DNA of 64,000 nucleotides from CAMAVH01 sp964628235 (GTDB lineage Bacteria > Pseudomonadota > Alphaproteobacteria > SMXQ01). How positions within the stretch are numbered: position 1 is the stretch's first letter; every line of letters begins with the position of its first letter. Of the stretch, positions 29,122-36,848 are shown in pieces. Below the pieces are notes generated by a model. It was not told where the DNA came from and searched no databases. It was given only the letters and a program-made list of their open reading frames with translations. A program made the position numbers and the translations under genes. The DNA lies in assembly GCA_964628235.1 (NCBI GenBank), contig CAZVLU010000014.1, forward strand, positions 1-64,000, written 5' to 3'.

Positions 29122-30168
29122 TTAGGCCAAATATCCTTGCAGGCCGCGCGCGATGGCGGCGCGGTCGAGGCCGGTCTGGCCGATGATGACGAGGCGCCCG
29201 TCGCGCGCTTCGCCTGCGGCCCAGGGCCGGTCGAAATAGCCGTTCAACCTCGTGCCCACGCCTTGCACCAGATGGCGCAAATCGCGTCCCGGCACGGCGA
29301 GGAAGCCCTTGAGGCGTAGGATATCGTGCGCGTCGGCCAATTTGGCCAGCGTCGCCATCAGCTCGTCTATGTCGGCGACAGGCTTGAGCGCCAGCGAGAA
29401 GCTCTCGAAGTCGTCGTGGTCGTGATCCAATTCCGTCTCATGGTGCGACGGGCGCGCGGCGAGATCGTCTTCGGCGGCAGCTTCCAGCCCGAGCAGCACC
29501 TCGATCGGCACGACGCCATGTTTGGTCGTGACGATCTTGACGCCAGCGCGACCATGTTCGGCGAGTCGCGCGCGCAAGTCGGCCTCCACCGTGGCGAGCT
29601 CAGCGGCGCTCAGCAAGTCGCTTTTGTTGAGAATCACGAGATCGGCGCAGACCAGTTGATCTTCGAAGACTTCTTCGAGCGGATTGTCATGCTCGAGGCT
29701 GGGGTCGGCGGCGGCTTGCGCGGCGAATGCCGCCGGATCGTCGGCGAAGCGGCCATCGAACACGGCGCGGGCATCGATCACGGCGATCACGCCGTCGACG
29801 GTCACGCGCGATTTGATTTCGGGCCAGGCGAAGGCTTTGACCAGGGGCTTGGGCAACGCGAGGCCGCTGGTTTCGATCAAGATGCCGTCGGGCGGCTCGG
29901 CGCGGCCGAGCAGCGTCTCGATGGTCGGCAGGAAGTCGTCGGCGACGGTGCAGCAGATGCAGCCGTTGGCCAGTTCGATGATGTCCTCGTCGCGGCAGCC
30001 TTCGAAGCCGCAGGCCGACAGGATGCCGCCGTCGACGCCGGTCTCGCCGAACTCGTTGACGATCAGCGCCAGGCGGCGACCCTTGGCGGCTTTCACCGCA
30101 TGGCTCATCAAGCTGGTCTTGCCGGCGCCGAGAAAGCCGGTGACGACGGTGGCGGGAATGCGGTTCAT
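29122..30168 (-). CDS. cobW: CobW family GTPase, cobalamin biosynthesis protein
   Basis: A 348-residue G3E-family GTPase. Walker A is GFLGAGKTSLMSHAV; the metal motif GCICCT lies near residue 70; LNKSDLL is the guanine-specificity motif. CobW is thought to be a metallochaperone delivering cobalt to the chelatase, and its place directly before cobN supports that. A His/Asp stretch (HHETELDHDHDD) near residue 240 may help bind metal. The cobP stop overlaps the cobW start by 4 bases, and cobN begins right after the cobW stop. Confidence 0.95.
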   Translation of the reverse strand: MNRIPATVVTGFLGAGKTSLMSHAVKAAKGRRLALIVNEFGETGVDGGILSACGFEGCRDEDIIELANGCICCTVADDFLPTIETLLGRAEPPDGILIETSGLALPKPLVKAFAWPEIKSRVTVDGVIAVIDARAVFDGRFADDPAAFAAQAAADPSLEHDNPLEEVFEDQLVCADLVILNKSDLLSAAELATVEADLRARLAEHGRAGVKIVTTKHGVVPIEVLLGLEAAAEDDLAARPSHHETELDHDHDDFESFSLALKPVADIDELMATLAKLADAHDILRLKGFLAVPGRDLRHLVQGVGTRLNGYFDRPWAAGEARDGRLVIIGQTGLDRAAIARGLQGYLA

Positions 30169-30776
30169 CGATCGATCCTTAAATTCTCATCTTTCATAAC
30201 GAGCGGCAGGCCAGCGGCCACGAAGACGACGCGGTTGGCGGCGCGCGCCACCGCTTGATTGAGCAGGCCGGCTTCGTCGCGGAAAGCGCGGGCCAGCGCA
30301 TTGTCGGGGACGATGCCGAGGCCGACTTCGTTGGCGATGAGCACGACGGGGCCATTGAGCGCTTGCAAGGTCGCGACCAGCCGCTCGCGTTCAGCGGCGA
30401 GATCGCGCCCGGCGAGCAGATGGTTGGTCAGCCACAGGGTCAGGCAATCGACGAGAACGGCACGGCCGCCGCCGGCGACGAGCGCGCCTGCGAGATGCAG
30501 AGGTTCTTCCACCGTCTCCCACAAGGCGCCGCGCCGTTCCCGATGCAGCGCGATGCGCTCGCGCATTTCCGGATCGCGCGCTTCAGCGGTGGCGATATAG
30601 AGCGGGCGCGGGCTCGGCGGCCGATTCGCTTGGGCGATGAGGCCTTCGGCATAGGCGCTTTTGCCCGAGCGCGCGCCGCCGAGGATCAGCGTCACGCGCG
30701 GCAGGACGGTTGCGTAAGTCGTCGTATGTTGGCCGGATGACGCAGGTATGGCGTGCGCAGACAGAGATGACGTCAC
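30165..30776 (-). CDS. cobP: Adenosylcobinamide kinase / adenosylcobinamide-phosphate guanylyltransferase
   Basis: A 203-residue bifunctional enzyme of nucleotide-loop assembly (CobP, also called CobU). After about 27 non-conserved residues comes the family start VTLILGGARSGKSAYAEGLI with the P-loop. YIATAEARDPEMRERIALHRERR contains the guanylylated-histidine region, and VDCLTLWLTNHLL and VGLGIVPDNALARAFRDEAG follow. The start is read as the GTG at 30776, which has GGAGGGAGGAT 4 bases upstream. It is the first gene behind the B12 riboswitch. Confidence 0.93.
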   Translation of the reverse strand: MTSSLSAHAIPASSGQHTTTYATVLPRVTLILGGARSGKSAYAEGLIAQANRPPSPRPLYIATAEARDPEMRERIALHRERRGALWETVEEPLHLAGALVAGGGRAVLVDCLTLWLTNHLLAGRDLAAERERLVATLQALNGPVVLIANEVGLGIVPDNALARAFRDEAGLLNQAVARAANRVVFVAAGLPLVMKDENLRIDR

Positions 30777-30780
30777 GGCG

Positions 30781-30797
30781 ATCCTCCCTCCGAGGAT
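30781..30797 (-). promoter_or_regulatory. Hairpin sequestering the cobP ribosome-binding site
   Basis: On the minus strand ATCCTC and GAGGAT form a perfect 6-bp stem around GGAGG. The Shine-Dalgarno sequence of cobP lies in this loop and 3' arm, 4 bases from the GTG start. This is a likely expression platform for translational control by the adjacent cobalamin riboswitch. Confidence 0.6.
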
Positions 30798-30799
30798 GT

Positions 30800-30990
30800 G
30801 GGTTGCCTCAAATGTGACGCGGAGGTCTCCTGGCTCGCGGTTTCATCCGAGGATGGAACCGGATCGCCTTCCCGGCGCGTCGCTCGCGCCAGTGGCCAAA
30901 TGATCCGGAAAAAAGCCGCTTACAGTTGCGGGGGCAGCGCCGGCCTCGCCTTGCGGCTCACCGGCTTCCCTGTCGCATCACGGCGCGGAC
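30800..30990 (-). ncRNA. Cobalamin (B12) riboswitch
   Basis: On the minus strand the conserved parts appear in order: GGGAAGCCGGTG (about 30960), CTGCCCCCGCAACTGTAAGC (about 30915-30935), GGCCACTGG (about 30890), CGGGAAGGCG (about 30867) and the B12 box AGCCAGGAGACCT (30824-30836). The order and wording match the cobalamin riboswitch family. It precedes cobP and should repress the cobP-cobW-cobN-cobO-cobQ operon when adenosylcobalamin is plentiful. The 5' limit is approximate. Confidence 0.92.
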
Positions 30991-31048
30991 CGTAGCATGG
31001 CGCTGTGGCGGGAGCGAGTCTGCCGACTGAGATGAGAGGTTTATTGGC

Positions 31049-31702
31049 TCAGCGCGGCAGCCAATTGACCAGGCTGATGCGCCAGGGGCGCATGGCGCCG
31101 GGAGCTGGGCCGCCATCATGGGTCAGCACATGGTCGAGGCGCGTCAGGGTCACGTTGTCGATCTGGAACGACAAGGCGGCGTCCGGCTCCAGGCCAAGCG
31201 TATAGGCGAGGGCGGCGCGGATCGAGCCGCCATGGGCGAAGGCGATGATGTCGCGCCCGGCATGGATGCGGTTCATCCGCTCGACGACGCGGCCGACGCG
31301 CTTGATCACGTCGGCGAAGCTCTCGCCTTCCGGCGGCCGCTCCCTGGCGGGGTTGCGGATGAAATCGGCGAAGCTGTCGCCGAGATGGTTCTGCAACTGC
31401 ATATAGGTCATGCCCTGCCATTTGCCGAAATGCTGTTCGGCGATATCGGGCTCGACGATGATGTCCGGCGGCGCGTGATCGACCAGATGAGGGATCACCG
31501 CTTCGGCCGTTTGCCGCGTGCGTTGCAGATGGCTGGTGAGCCAGACGGCGTGGGGCGGCAGCACGGCGGCGAGCGGCGCGAAACATTCGTTGCCTTCGCA
31601 GCGCGCCGGCAGGTCGTTCTGGCCGTAGAGACGGCGCTCGGGATTGTCGACCGGCGCGTGGCGAATCCACCACCAGCGGGTCGTGATGATGGGTTCAGCC
31701 AT
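31049..31702 (-). CDS. Histidine phosphatase family protein, probable alpha-ribazole phosphatase
   Basis: A 217-residue phosphoglycerate-mutase-type phosphatase. The catalytic motif is WWIRHAPVDN, an RHA variant of the usual RHG; the second histidine is in IIAFAHGGSIRAAL, and TSHLQRTRQTAE supplies further phosphate-binding residues. Its start overlaps the cobS stop by one base (TAATG), so it is probably CobC-like and removes phosphate from alpha-ribazole phosphate or adenosylcobalamin phosphate. That substrate is inferred from context only. Confidence 0.88.
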   Translation of the reverse strand: MAEPIITTRWWWIRHAPVDNPERRLYGQNDLPARCEGNECFAPLAAVLPPHAVWLTSHLQRTRQTAEAVIPHLVDHAPPDIIVEPDIAEQHFGKWQGMTYMQLQNHLGDSFADFIRNPARERPPEGESFADVIKRVGRVVERMNRIHAGRDIIAFAHGGSIRAALAYTLGLEPDAALSFQIDNVTLTRLDHVLTHDGGPAPGAMRPWRISLVNWLPR

Positions 31703-32583
31703 TATGCGAGCGCGACCACGACGAGCATCATCGCCGCTTCCGACATCTGCTGCGCGGCGCCCAGCACGTCGCCCGTTAAGCCACCGATGCGGCGCTTGGC
31801 GAACCAGCCGATGAAGGCAGCGGTGCCGGCGCCGACGGCGAAGGCGATGAAGCCGGCGGCGGGGCCGAGGAACAGCAACGCCAGCGCCGCGCCGAGCAGC
31901 AGCGCCAGCACCACCTGGTTCTCCTCGGGACGGCCGGCTTGAACAGCCAATCCATCGGCGCGCGCCGGCGGGATGTAGCGCATCAACGCCGGCAGAAAGG
32001 CGCGCGAGGCGGCGGCCGAACCCAGCAGCATGGTGGCGACATGGTCGGACCAGCCGAGCGCCGTGATGCTGCCGGTCTTGATGCCGACGACGATGATCAG
32101 CGCCAAGGTGCCGAAGGTGCCAATGCGCGAATCGCGCATGATGCGCAGGCGGGTCTCTTTGTCTTTGTGCGATCCGGCGCCGTCGGCGAGATCGGCGAGG
32201 CCGTCTTCGTGCAATGCGCCGGTGAAGAAGATCATCGCGCCGATCGCGATGAAGGCGGCCGCTTCGGGCGGCAGTTTCAGGGCGCTGCAGATGGCGTAGG
32301 TCAAAGCGCCCGCAGCGCCGATGACAAGGCCGGCGAGCGGGAAGGCGCGCGCGCCGTAACGCAGGGCAGCGCGGGCGTCCTGGCCTTCGGGCAATTTCGG
32401 CCGCACCGGCAAGATGGTGAGGAAGCTCAAGGCGACGATCAAATCGTGCCACCAGCCGGTCAGGATATGCGTCGCGGTATCCCTGTTGGTTTTTTCAGGG
32501 TTAACCTTCTCTGCGGGCTCGGCCCGAGATGGCTCAGGCGGCGGCGGGACAGGCTGCGGGTCGTTCGGCGGCAGGTCGGACAT
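31702..32583 (-). CDS. cobS: Adenosylcobinamide-GDP ribazoletransferase (cobalamin synthase; CobS, also CobV)
   Basis: A 293-residue integral membrane enzyme that joins GDP-cobinamide and alpha-ribazole. The family motif GALHEDGLADLADG and MRDSRIGTFGTLAL are present, with several hydrophobic helices, and a C-terminal hydrophobic end. The N-terminal 40 residues are Pro/Glu-rich and atypical. The ATG at 32583 was chosen from the family start (LSFLTILPV follows at about residue 52); the frame stays open far upstream but is a shadow of other genes. It diverges from cobT over 159 bases. Confidence 0.93.
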   Translation of the reverse strand: MSDLPPNDPQPVPPPPEPSRAEPAEKVNPEKTNRDTATHILTGWWHDLIVALSFLTILPVRPKLPEGQDARAALRYGARAFPLAGLVIGAAGALTYAICSALKLPPEAAAFIAIGAMIFFTGALHEDGLADLADGAGSHKDKETRLRIMRDSRIGTFGTLALIIVVGIKTGSITALGWSDHVATMLLGSAAASRAFLPALMRYIPPARADGLAVQAGRPEENQVVLALLLGAALALLFLGPAAGFIAFAVGAGTAAFIGWFAKRRIGGLTGDVLGAAQQMSEAAMMLVVVALA

Positions 32584-32742
32584 GACTCTCGCGTGGCTCT
32601 CTGGACTGTAATGGTGGCGGAGCGGAACGGGCGGTTGAATGCATAGGATCGGGCTTTGCGTATCGCCCGAACGGTTATAAGACAGATGCCCCGGCGATGC
32701 CAGATGGCCGCCTAAACCCCTTTTTGACGCGCATTTTCCCGC

Positions 32743-33786
32743 ATGGCCGCAGACTCCAGCCCGCTTTCCGGACCGCCCTCGACCTTCGATGAGATCAGCC
32801 GCTTGCTGACGCGCTTGCCGACGGCTGACGCCGACGCGGTGGCCAAGACCCGCGCGCGCGAGGCGCAACTCACCAAGCCCTCCGGCGCGCTCGGCCGCCT
32901 GGAAGAGATCGCCGAATGGCTCGCCGGCTGGCAGGGCCGCCATCCGCCGCGCGCCGACCATCCGCGCGTCTGCGTCTTCGCCGCCAACCATGGCGTCGCC
33001 GCGCGCGGCGTTTCGGCCTATCCGGCCGAGGTGACGGCGCAGATGGTCGCCAATTTCATCGACGGCGGCGCGGCTGTGAACCAGCTCTGCCAGATGATCG
33101 ACGCCGATCTCCGCGTCTTCGAAATGACGCTGGAGACGCCGACGGCGGACTTCACCCAAGCGGCCGCCATGAGCGAGCAGGACTGCGTGCGCGCCATGGC
33201 TTACGGCATGATGGCGGTGGAACCCGGCATCGACGTGCTCTGCCTCGGCGAAATGGGCATCGCCAACACCACGGCGGCTGCCGCGCTCTGCATGGCGATG
33301 TTCGGCGGCACGGCGGCGGATTGGACCGGCCCGGGCACCGGTGTCGCCGGCGATCAATTGGCGAACAAACGCGACGTGGTTGCGGCGGGCGTCGCCCGTC
33401 ATGCCGCGGCGGCCGGCAATCCGCTGAAGATTCTGCAATGCCTGGGCGGTCAGGAATTCGCCGCCATCTCCGGCGCCGTGCTGGCGGCGCGTCTGGCGCG
33501 CATCCCCGTCCTGCTCGACGGCTACGCTTCGACAACGGCAGCGGCGGTTCTCTATCAGCTCTCGCCGGATTTGCTCGACCATTGCATGGTCGCCCATTGC
33601 TCGGCCGAGCCGGGTCATAAGCGCCTGCTGGCGGCGATCAACAAGACGCCGCTGCTCGATCTCGGCATGCGGCTCGGCGAGGCGTCGGGCGCGGCGCTTG
33701 CGGTTACGCTCTTGAAGGCGGCGGTCGCTTGCCACAGCGGCATGGCGACGTTCGCGGAAGCCAGCGTCAGCACGAAAAGCGAGTAG
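32743..33786 (+). CDS. cobT: Nicotinate-nucleotide-dimethylbenzimidazole phosphoribosyltransferase (CobT, also CobU)
   Basis: A 347-residue enzyme that makes alpha-ribazole phosphate from dimethylbenzimidazole and nicotinate mononucleotide. It has LTKPSGALGRLEEIAEWLAGWQG, VFAANHGVAARGVSAYPAEVT, CLGEMGIANTTAAAAL, GGQEFAAISGAVLAAR and LDLGMRLGEASGAALA; the last contains the glutamate expected to act as base. Length is normal. It is not the aerobic cobaltochelatase subunit that shares the name CobT. Its stop is 2 bases from the convergent ABC permease gene. Confidence 0.95.
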   Translation: MAADSSPLSGPPSTFDEISRLLTRLPTADADAVAKTRAREAQLTKPSGALGRLEEIAEWLAGWQGRHPPRADHPRVCVFAANHGVAARGVSAYPAEVTAQMVANFIDGGAAVNQLCQMIDADLRVFEMTLETPTADFTQAAAMSEQDCVRAMAYGMMAVEPGIDVLCLGEMGIANTTAAAALCMAMFGGTAADWTGPGTGVAGDQLANKRDVVAAGVARHAAAAGNPLKILQCLGGQEFAAISGAVLAARLARIPVLLDGYASTTAAAVLYQLSPDLLDHCMVAHCSAEPGHKRLLAAINKTPLLDLGMRLGEASGAALAVTLLKAAVACHSGMATFAEASVSTKSE

Positions 33787-33788
33787 CT

Positions 33789-34640
33789 TTATTCGCCGAG
33801 CTTCATCAGCAGGCCGCGTTCGCGCGCCACGTGGAAGGTATAGAGAAACAACGCCGTGCCGACGCCGAGATAGACGACGTTGAGCCCCATCGCCGCGAAC
33901 AAGTGATCGAAGCGAAACACGCCGTCGAACATCACCGCGCGCATCCCTTCGAAGACATGGGCCGAGGGCAGCGCCCAGGATACGGGCTGCAGCCAAGCCG
34001 GCAGACTGGCGACCGGATAGTAAATGCCCGAGATCGGCGCTAACGCGAAGATCGTGATCCAGGCAAGGCTTTCGGCGCCAAGGCCATAGCGCAGGATCAG
34101 CGCCGAAATCATCAGCCCCGCCGCCCAGCCCATGATCAAGAGATTGGCGAAAAAAGCGAGCAGCGGCAGGCCGAGCGTGAAGATCGAATATTCGTAGAGC
34201 AGGATCGCCAGCAGCGCTGCCGGCACGACGCCGATCAAGGTGCGGATCAGGCTCATGACCATCAGCGAGATGATCATCTCGTAAGGCCGCAGCGGGCTGA
34301 CAAAGAGGCTCGCCAGATTGCGCGACCATATCTCTTCGAGGAACGAGACCGAGACGCCGAGCTGGCCGCGAAACAGCACGTCCCAGAGTATGACGGCTGC
34401 GATCAGCACGCCGGCCGCTTGCGCCACCCATGCCGAATTGGTGGCGAGGAATTGGCTGATGAAGCCCCACAGCACCATCTGCAGCGTCGGCCAATAGGCC
34501 AGTTCGAATAGGCGCGGCCAAGAGGTGCGCAGCACGTAAACATGGCGCATGACCATGGCGCCGATGCGGCGCGGCGAAAAGGCGGCCGGCTTGGGCGCCA
34601 AGCTCGGCAGTTTTGCGCGCAGTTGAGGGGCCGGACTCAT
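33789..34640 (-). CDS. ABC-2 type transporter permease
   Basis: A 283-residue membrane protein with about six hydrophobic segments and the ABC-2 core (ISGIYYPVASLPAWLQPVSWALPSAHVFEGMRAVM). Proteins of this group export drugs, lipids or polysaccharides. It overlaps its ATPase by 4 bases, so the pair makes one exporter. It lies between cobT and the type I secretion genes; the substrate is unknown. It is not a vitamin B12 importer of the BtuC type, which would have more helices and a periplasmic binding protein. Confidence 0.87.
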   Translation of the reverse strand: MSPAPQLRAKLPSLAPKPAAFSPRRIGAMVMRHVYVLRTSWPRLFELAYWPTLQMVLWGFISQFLATNSAWVAQAAGVLIAAVILWDVLFRGQLGVSVSFLEEIWSRNLASLFVSPLRPYEMIISLMVMSLIRTLIGVVPAALLAILLYEYSIFTLGLPLLAFFANLLIMGWAAGLMISALILRYGLGAESLAWITIFALAPISGIYYPVASLPAWLQPVSWALPSAHVFEGMRAVMFDGVFRFDHLFAAMGLNVVYLGVGTALFLYTFHVARERGLLMKLGE

Positions 34641-35410
34641 CGTGCCGCCTCCGGCATGATCTCTCCATCGCGCGCGATATGGAGGAAGACGTCTTCCAGA
34701 TCGTCGCGGCCATAGCGCGCGAGCAAGGCTTGCGGCGCGCCGCGGTCGACGATTTTTCCGGACCGCATGATGGCGACATCGGCAGCCATGCGCTCGACCT
34801 CCGCCATGTTATGCGACGCGAGGATGATGGCGGCGCCGGTGCGGGCTTGATAGTCGACGAGATAGCTGCGGATCCAGTCGGCGGTGTCTGGATCGAGCGA
34901 GGCGGTCGGCTCGTCGAGCAGCAAGATTTCCGGCCGGTTGAGCAGCGACTTGGCGAGCGCGATGCGCGAGCGCTGGCCGGCCGACAAATCGCCGAGCGGG
35001 CGCTTGAGGAACTCGGTCGCTTGCAATTCCTCGCAGACCTCTTCGATTCGCGCATTGAGGTTGGGCAGGCCATAAAGCCCGCCATAGACCTTCAGGACCT
35101 CGCGCACTTTCAGCCGGCGCGGCAAATCGACATAGGGCGATGAGAAATTGATGCGCGCCAGCACCCGGTGGCGATGCCTGAGCATGTCCTCGCCGAGCAA
35201 TTCGATCCTGCCGGACGTCGGCAGCAACAGGCCAAGCAGCATGGAGATGATCGTGGTCTTGCCGGCGCCGTTGGCGCCGAGCAGCGCGAAGGTGCTGCCG
35301 GCGGCGACGTCGAAATCGACGCCATCGACGGCGCGGACGTCTTTGTAGCGCTTGGTCAGGCCGCGAACGCGGACGACAAGAGGCTCGGCGGGGGAAGCGG
35401 TGGTCGGCAT
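34637..35410 (-). CDS. ABC transporter ATP-binding protein
   Basis: A 257-residue ATPase with Walker A GANGAGKTT, signature LSAGQRSRIALAKSLL, Walker B ILLLDEPTASLD and the H-loop ASHNMAEVE. It is the partner of the ABC-2 permease that follows with a 4-base overlap. Its start codon lies directly behind a short inverted repeat at 35413-35426 whose 3' arm on the coding strand contains AAGG, so the ribosome-binding site may be partly masked. It lies 49 bases after the HlyD gene on the same strand. Confidence 0.9.
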   Translation of the reverse strand: MPTTASPAEPLVVRVRGLTKRYKDVRAVDGVDFDVAAGSTFALLGANGAGKTTIISMLLGLLLPTSGRIELLGEDMLRHRHRVLARINFSSPYVDLPRRLKVREVLKVYGGLYGLPNLNARIEEVCEELQATEFLKRPLGDLSAGQRSRIALAKSLLNRPEILLLDEPTASLDPDTADWIRSYLVDYQARTGAAIILASHNMAEVERMAADVAIMRSGKIVDRGAPQALLARYGRDDLEDVFLHIARDGEIMPEAAR

Positions 35411-35412
35411 GA

Positions 35413-35426
35413 GCCTTATGTAAGGC
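35413..35426 (-). promoter_or_regulatory. Inverted repeat over the ribosome-binding site of the ABC ATPase gene
   Basis: GCCTTA-TG-TAAGGC lies 2 bases upstream of the start codon on the minus strand. As RNA it can form a GCCTT/AAGGC stem with a 4-base loop, and AAGG is the only ribosome-binding candidate. It may tune translation or be an operator. Confidence 0.4.
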
Positions 35427-35459
35427 CGACCTTGCGTTCCGCCAAGCGGCTATCTTTGC

Positions 35460-36848
35460 CTATCTCTCGCGGAACGAGCTTTCGGTGGTGCGGCGCACAC
35501 GGTCCGTCAGGTAGGCGAGGATCGAGCGCTTGTCGATCAGCATATCGACCTGGGCGAGCATGCCCGGATAGACGACGTGCACGCCCGGCTTATCGCCGAG
35601 ATAGTTCTTCTCGGTGATGACTTGCACGACGAAGGTCGGCTGGTCGCCCTGCTTTTCGATGCTGGCGTCGGCGGCGATCTGCTGCACGGTGCCGGATAGC
35701 GAGCCGAACTTGGCGAAATCGTAAGTCTGGATTTTCACCGTCGCCGGCATGCCGACATGGACATAGCCGATGTCATTGTTGGTCACGCGCGCTTCGAGGA
35801 TGAGCCGCTCGTCGGTCGGCACCACGCGCATCATCGGCTCGTTCGGCGCGATCGATTGACCGACGGCGAAAACGGCGAGGTTCTGGATGATGCCGTCGTC
35901 GGGCGACTTGATGGCGAGGTTGGCGCGGCGCGAGTTCTGCTGCGCGAGGCCCGACTCGGTGCTGTTGAGCTTGGCTTTCGCGTCGGACAGGTCGGACAGC
36001 ACCTGCGCGAGATTTTCGGAGGTCACGCTGGTGAGACGGGCGCGCGCTTCTGCGAGGGCGGCGGTGGCGACGCGCAGTTGTTCTTGCGCCTGGGTCACCT
36101 GGCCGACCAGATCGTTGAGCTGGCGCTGAATGGTCAGGTATTGCAGCTTCGGGAAATAGCCTTCTCCGGCGAGGCTGCCGACGGCGGCTTCTTGCTGCTG
36201 CAAAAGCCCTTGGCTTTTGGTCTTGCCTTCGATGTCTTTGCGCAGCGCGCCGACTTCGGTCTCGCGCTGGGTGACGACGTTCTGGGCGGCGATCTTGCGC
36301 TGCTCGACGGCCTCGCGGCGCGCCGCGAGTTGGCGCAGTTGCTGCTCAATCACTTGCGGCCAGTCGCGATGCAAGTCGTCGGGGAATTGCGGCTCGTCTT
36401 CAAGCGCCTCGGCCTCCAGGCGCGCGACTTGGCCGAGCAGATCGGCGCGGTCCTTTTGCAGCCGGCTGACGTCTTCGCGCAGTACGTCGGGGTCGAGCTC
36501 GACCAGCACCTGGCCGGCCTTCACAGTGTCGCCTTCTTTGACGTGCAGGGCGGTGACGCGACCGCCTTCGGGGTGATTGATCAATTTGACGCGGCCGGCC
36601 GGGCGCACTTGCGCCTGGGCGCTGGCGACCTGTTCGACGATCGAAAAGGCCATCCACAAAATGAACGCGATGAAGGCCGCGGCGATGGTGAAAACGAGCA
36701 CCCTCACCATCGGCGAATGTTCTTTTTCGACCAACGATTGCGCTGCTGGCAGGAAATCGACATAGCCCGACTTCATCTCTTCGCTCTCGGCGTTGAAAGC
36801 GCCGGGCAGCGCGGCGTCGCGGACTTTGCGGCTGAGGGCGCCGATCAT
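35460..36848 (-). CDS. HlyD family type I secretion periplasmic adaptor
   Basis: A 462-residue membrane-fusion protein. A short cytoplasmic N-terminus precedes one membrane helix at about 48-68 (VRVLVFTIAAAFIAFILWMAF). Beta segments with VKLINHPEGGRVTALHVKEGDTVKAGQVLVELD follow, then a long coiled-coil region (about 105-320) and a C-terminal beta-barrel with QVDMLIDKRSILAYL. This is the PrtE/HlyD architecture that links the inner-membrane ATPase to an outer-membrane TolC-like pore, which is not in the window. Its start overlaps the stop of the upstream ATPase by 4 bases. Confidence 0.94.
   Translation of the reverse strand: MIGALSRKVRDAALPGAFNAESEEMKSGYVDFLPAAQSLVEKEHSPMVRVLVFTIAAAFIAFILWMAFSIVEQVASAQAQVRPAGRVKLINHPEGGRVTALHVKEGDTVKAGQVLVELDPDVLREDVSRLQKDRADLLGQVARLEAEALEDEPQFPDDLHRDWPQVIEQQLRQLAARREAVEQRKIAAQNVVTQRETEVGALRKDIEGKTKSQGLLQQQEAAVGSLAGEGYFPKLQYLTIQRQLNDLVGQVTQAQEQLRVATAALAEARARLTSVTSENLAQVLSDLSDAKAKLNSTESGLAQQNSRRANLAIKSPDDGIIQNLAVFAVGQSIAPNEPMMRVVPTDERLILEARVTNNDIGYVHVGMPATVKIQTYDFAKFGSLSGTVQQIAADASIEKQGDQPTFVVQVITEKNYLGDKPGVHVVYPGMLAQVDMLIDKRSILAYLTDRVRRTTESSFRER

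Noticed and set aside
32584..35085. Very long minus-strand frame continuing upstream of cobS through cobT and the ABC genes
   Set aside because: It is a shadow frame produced by GC-rich codon bias; cobT and the ABC genes on their own frames have full family motifs.
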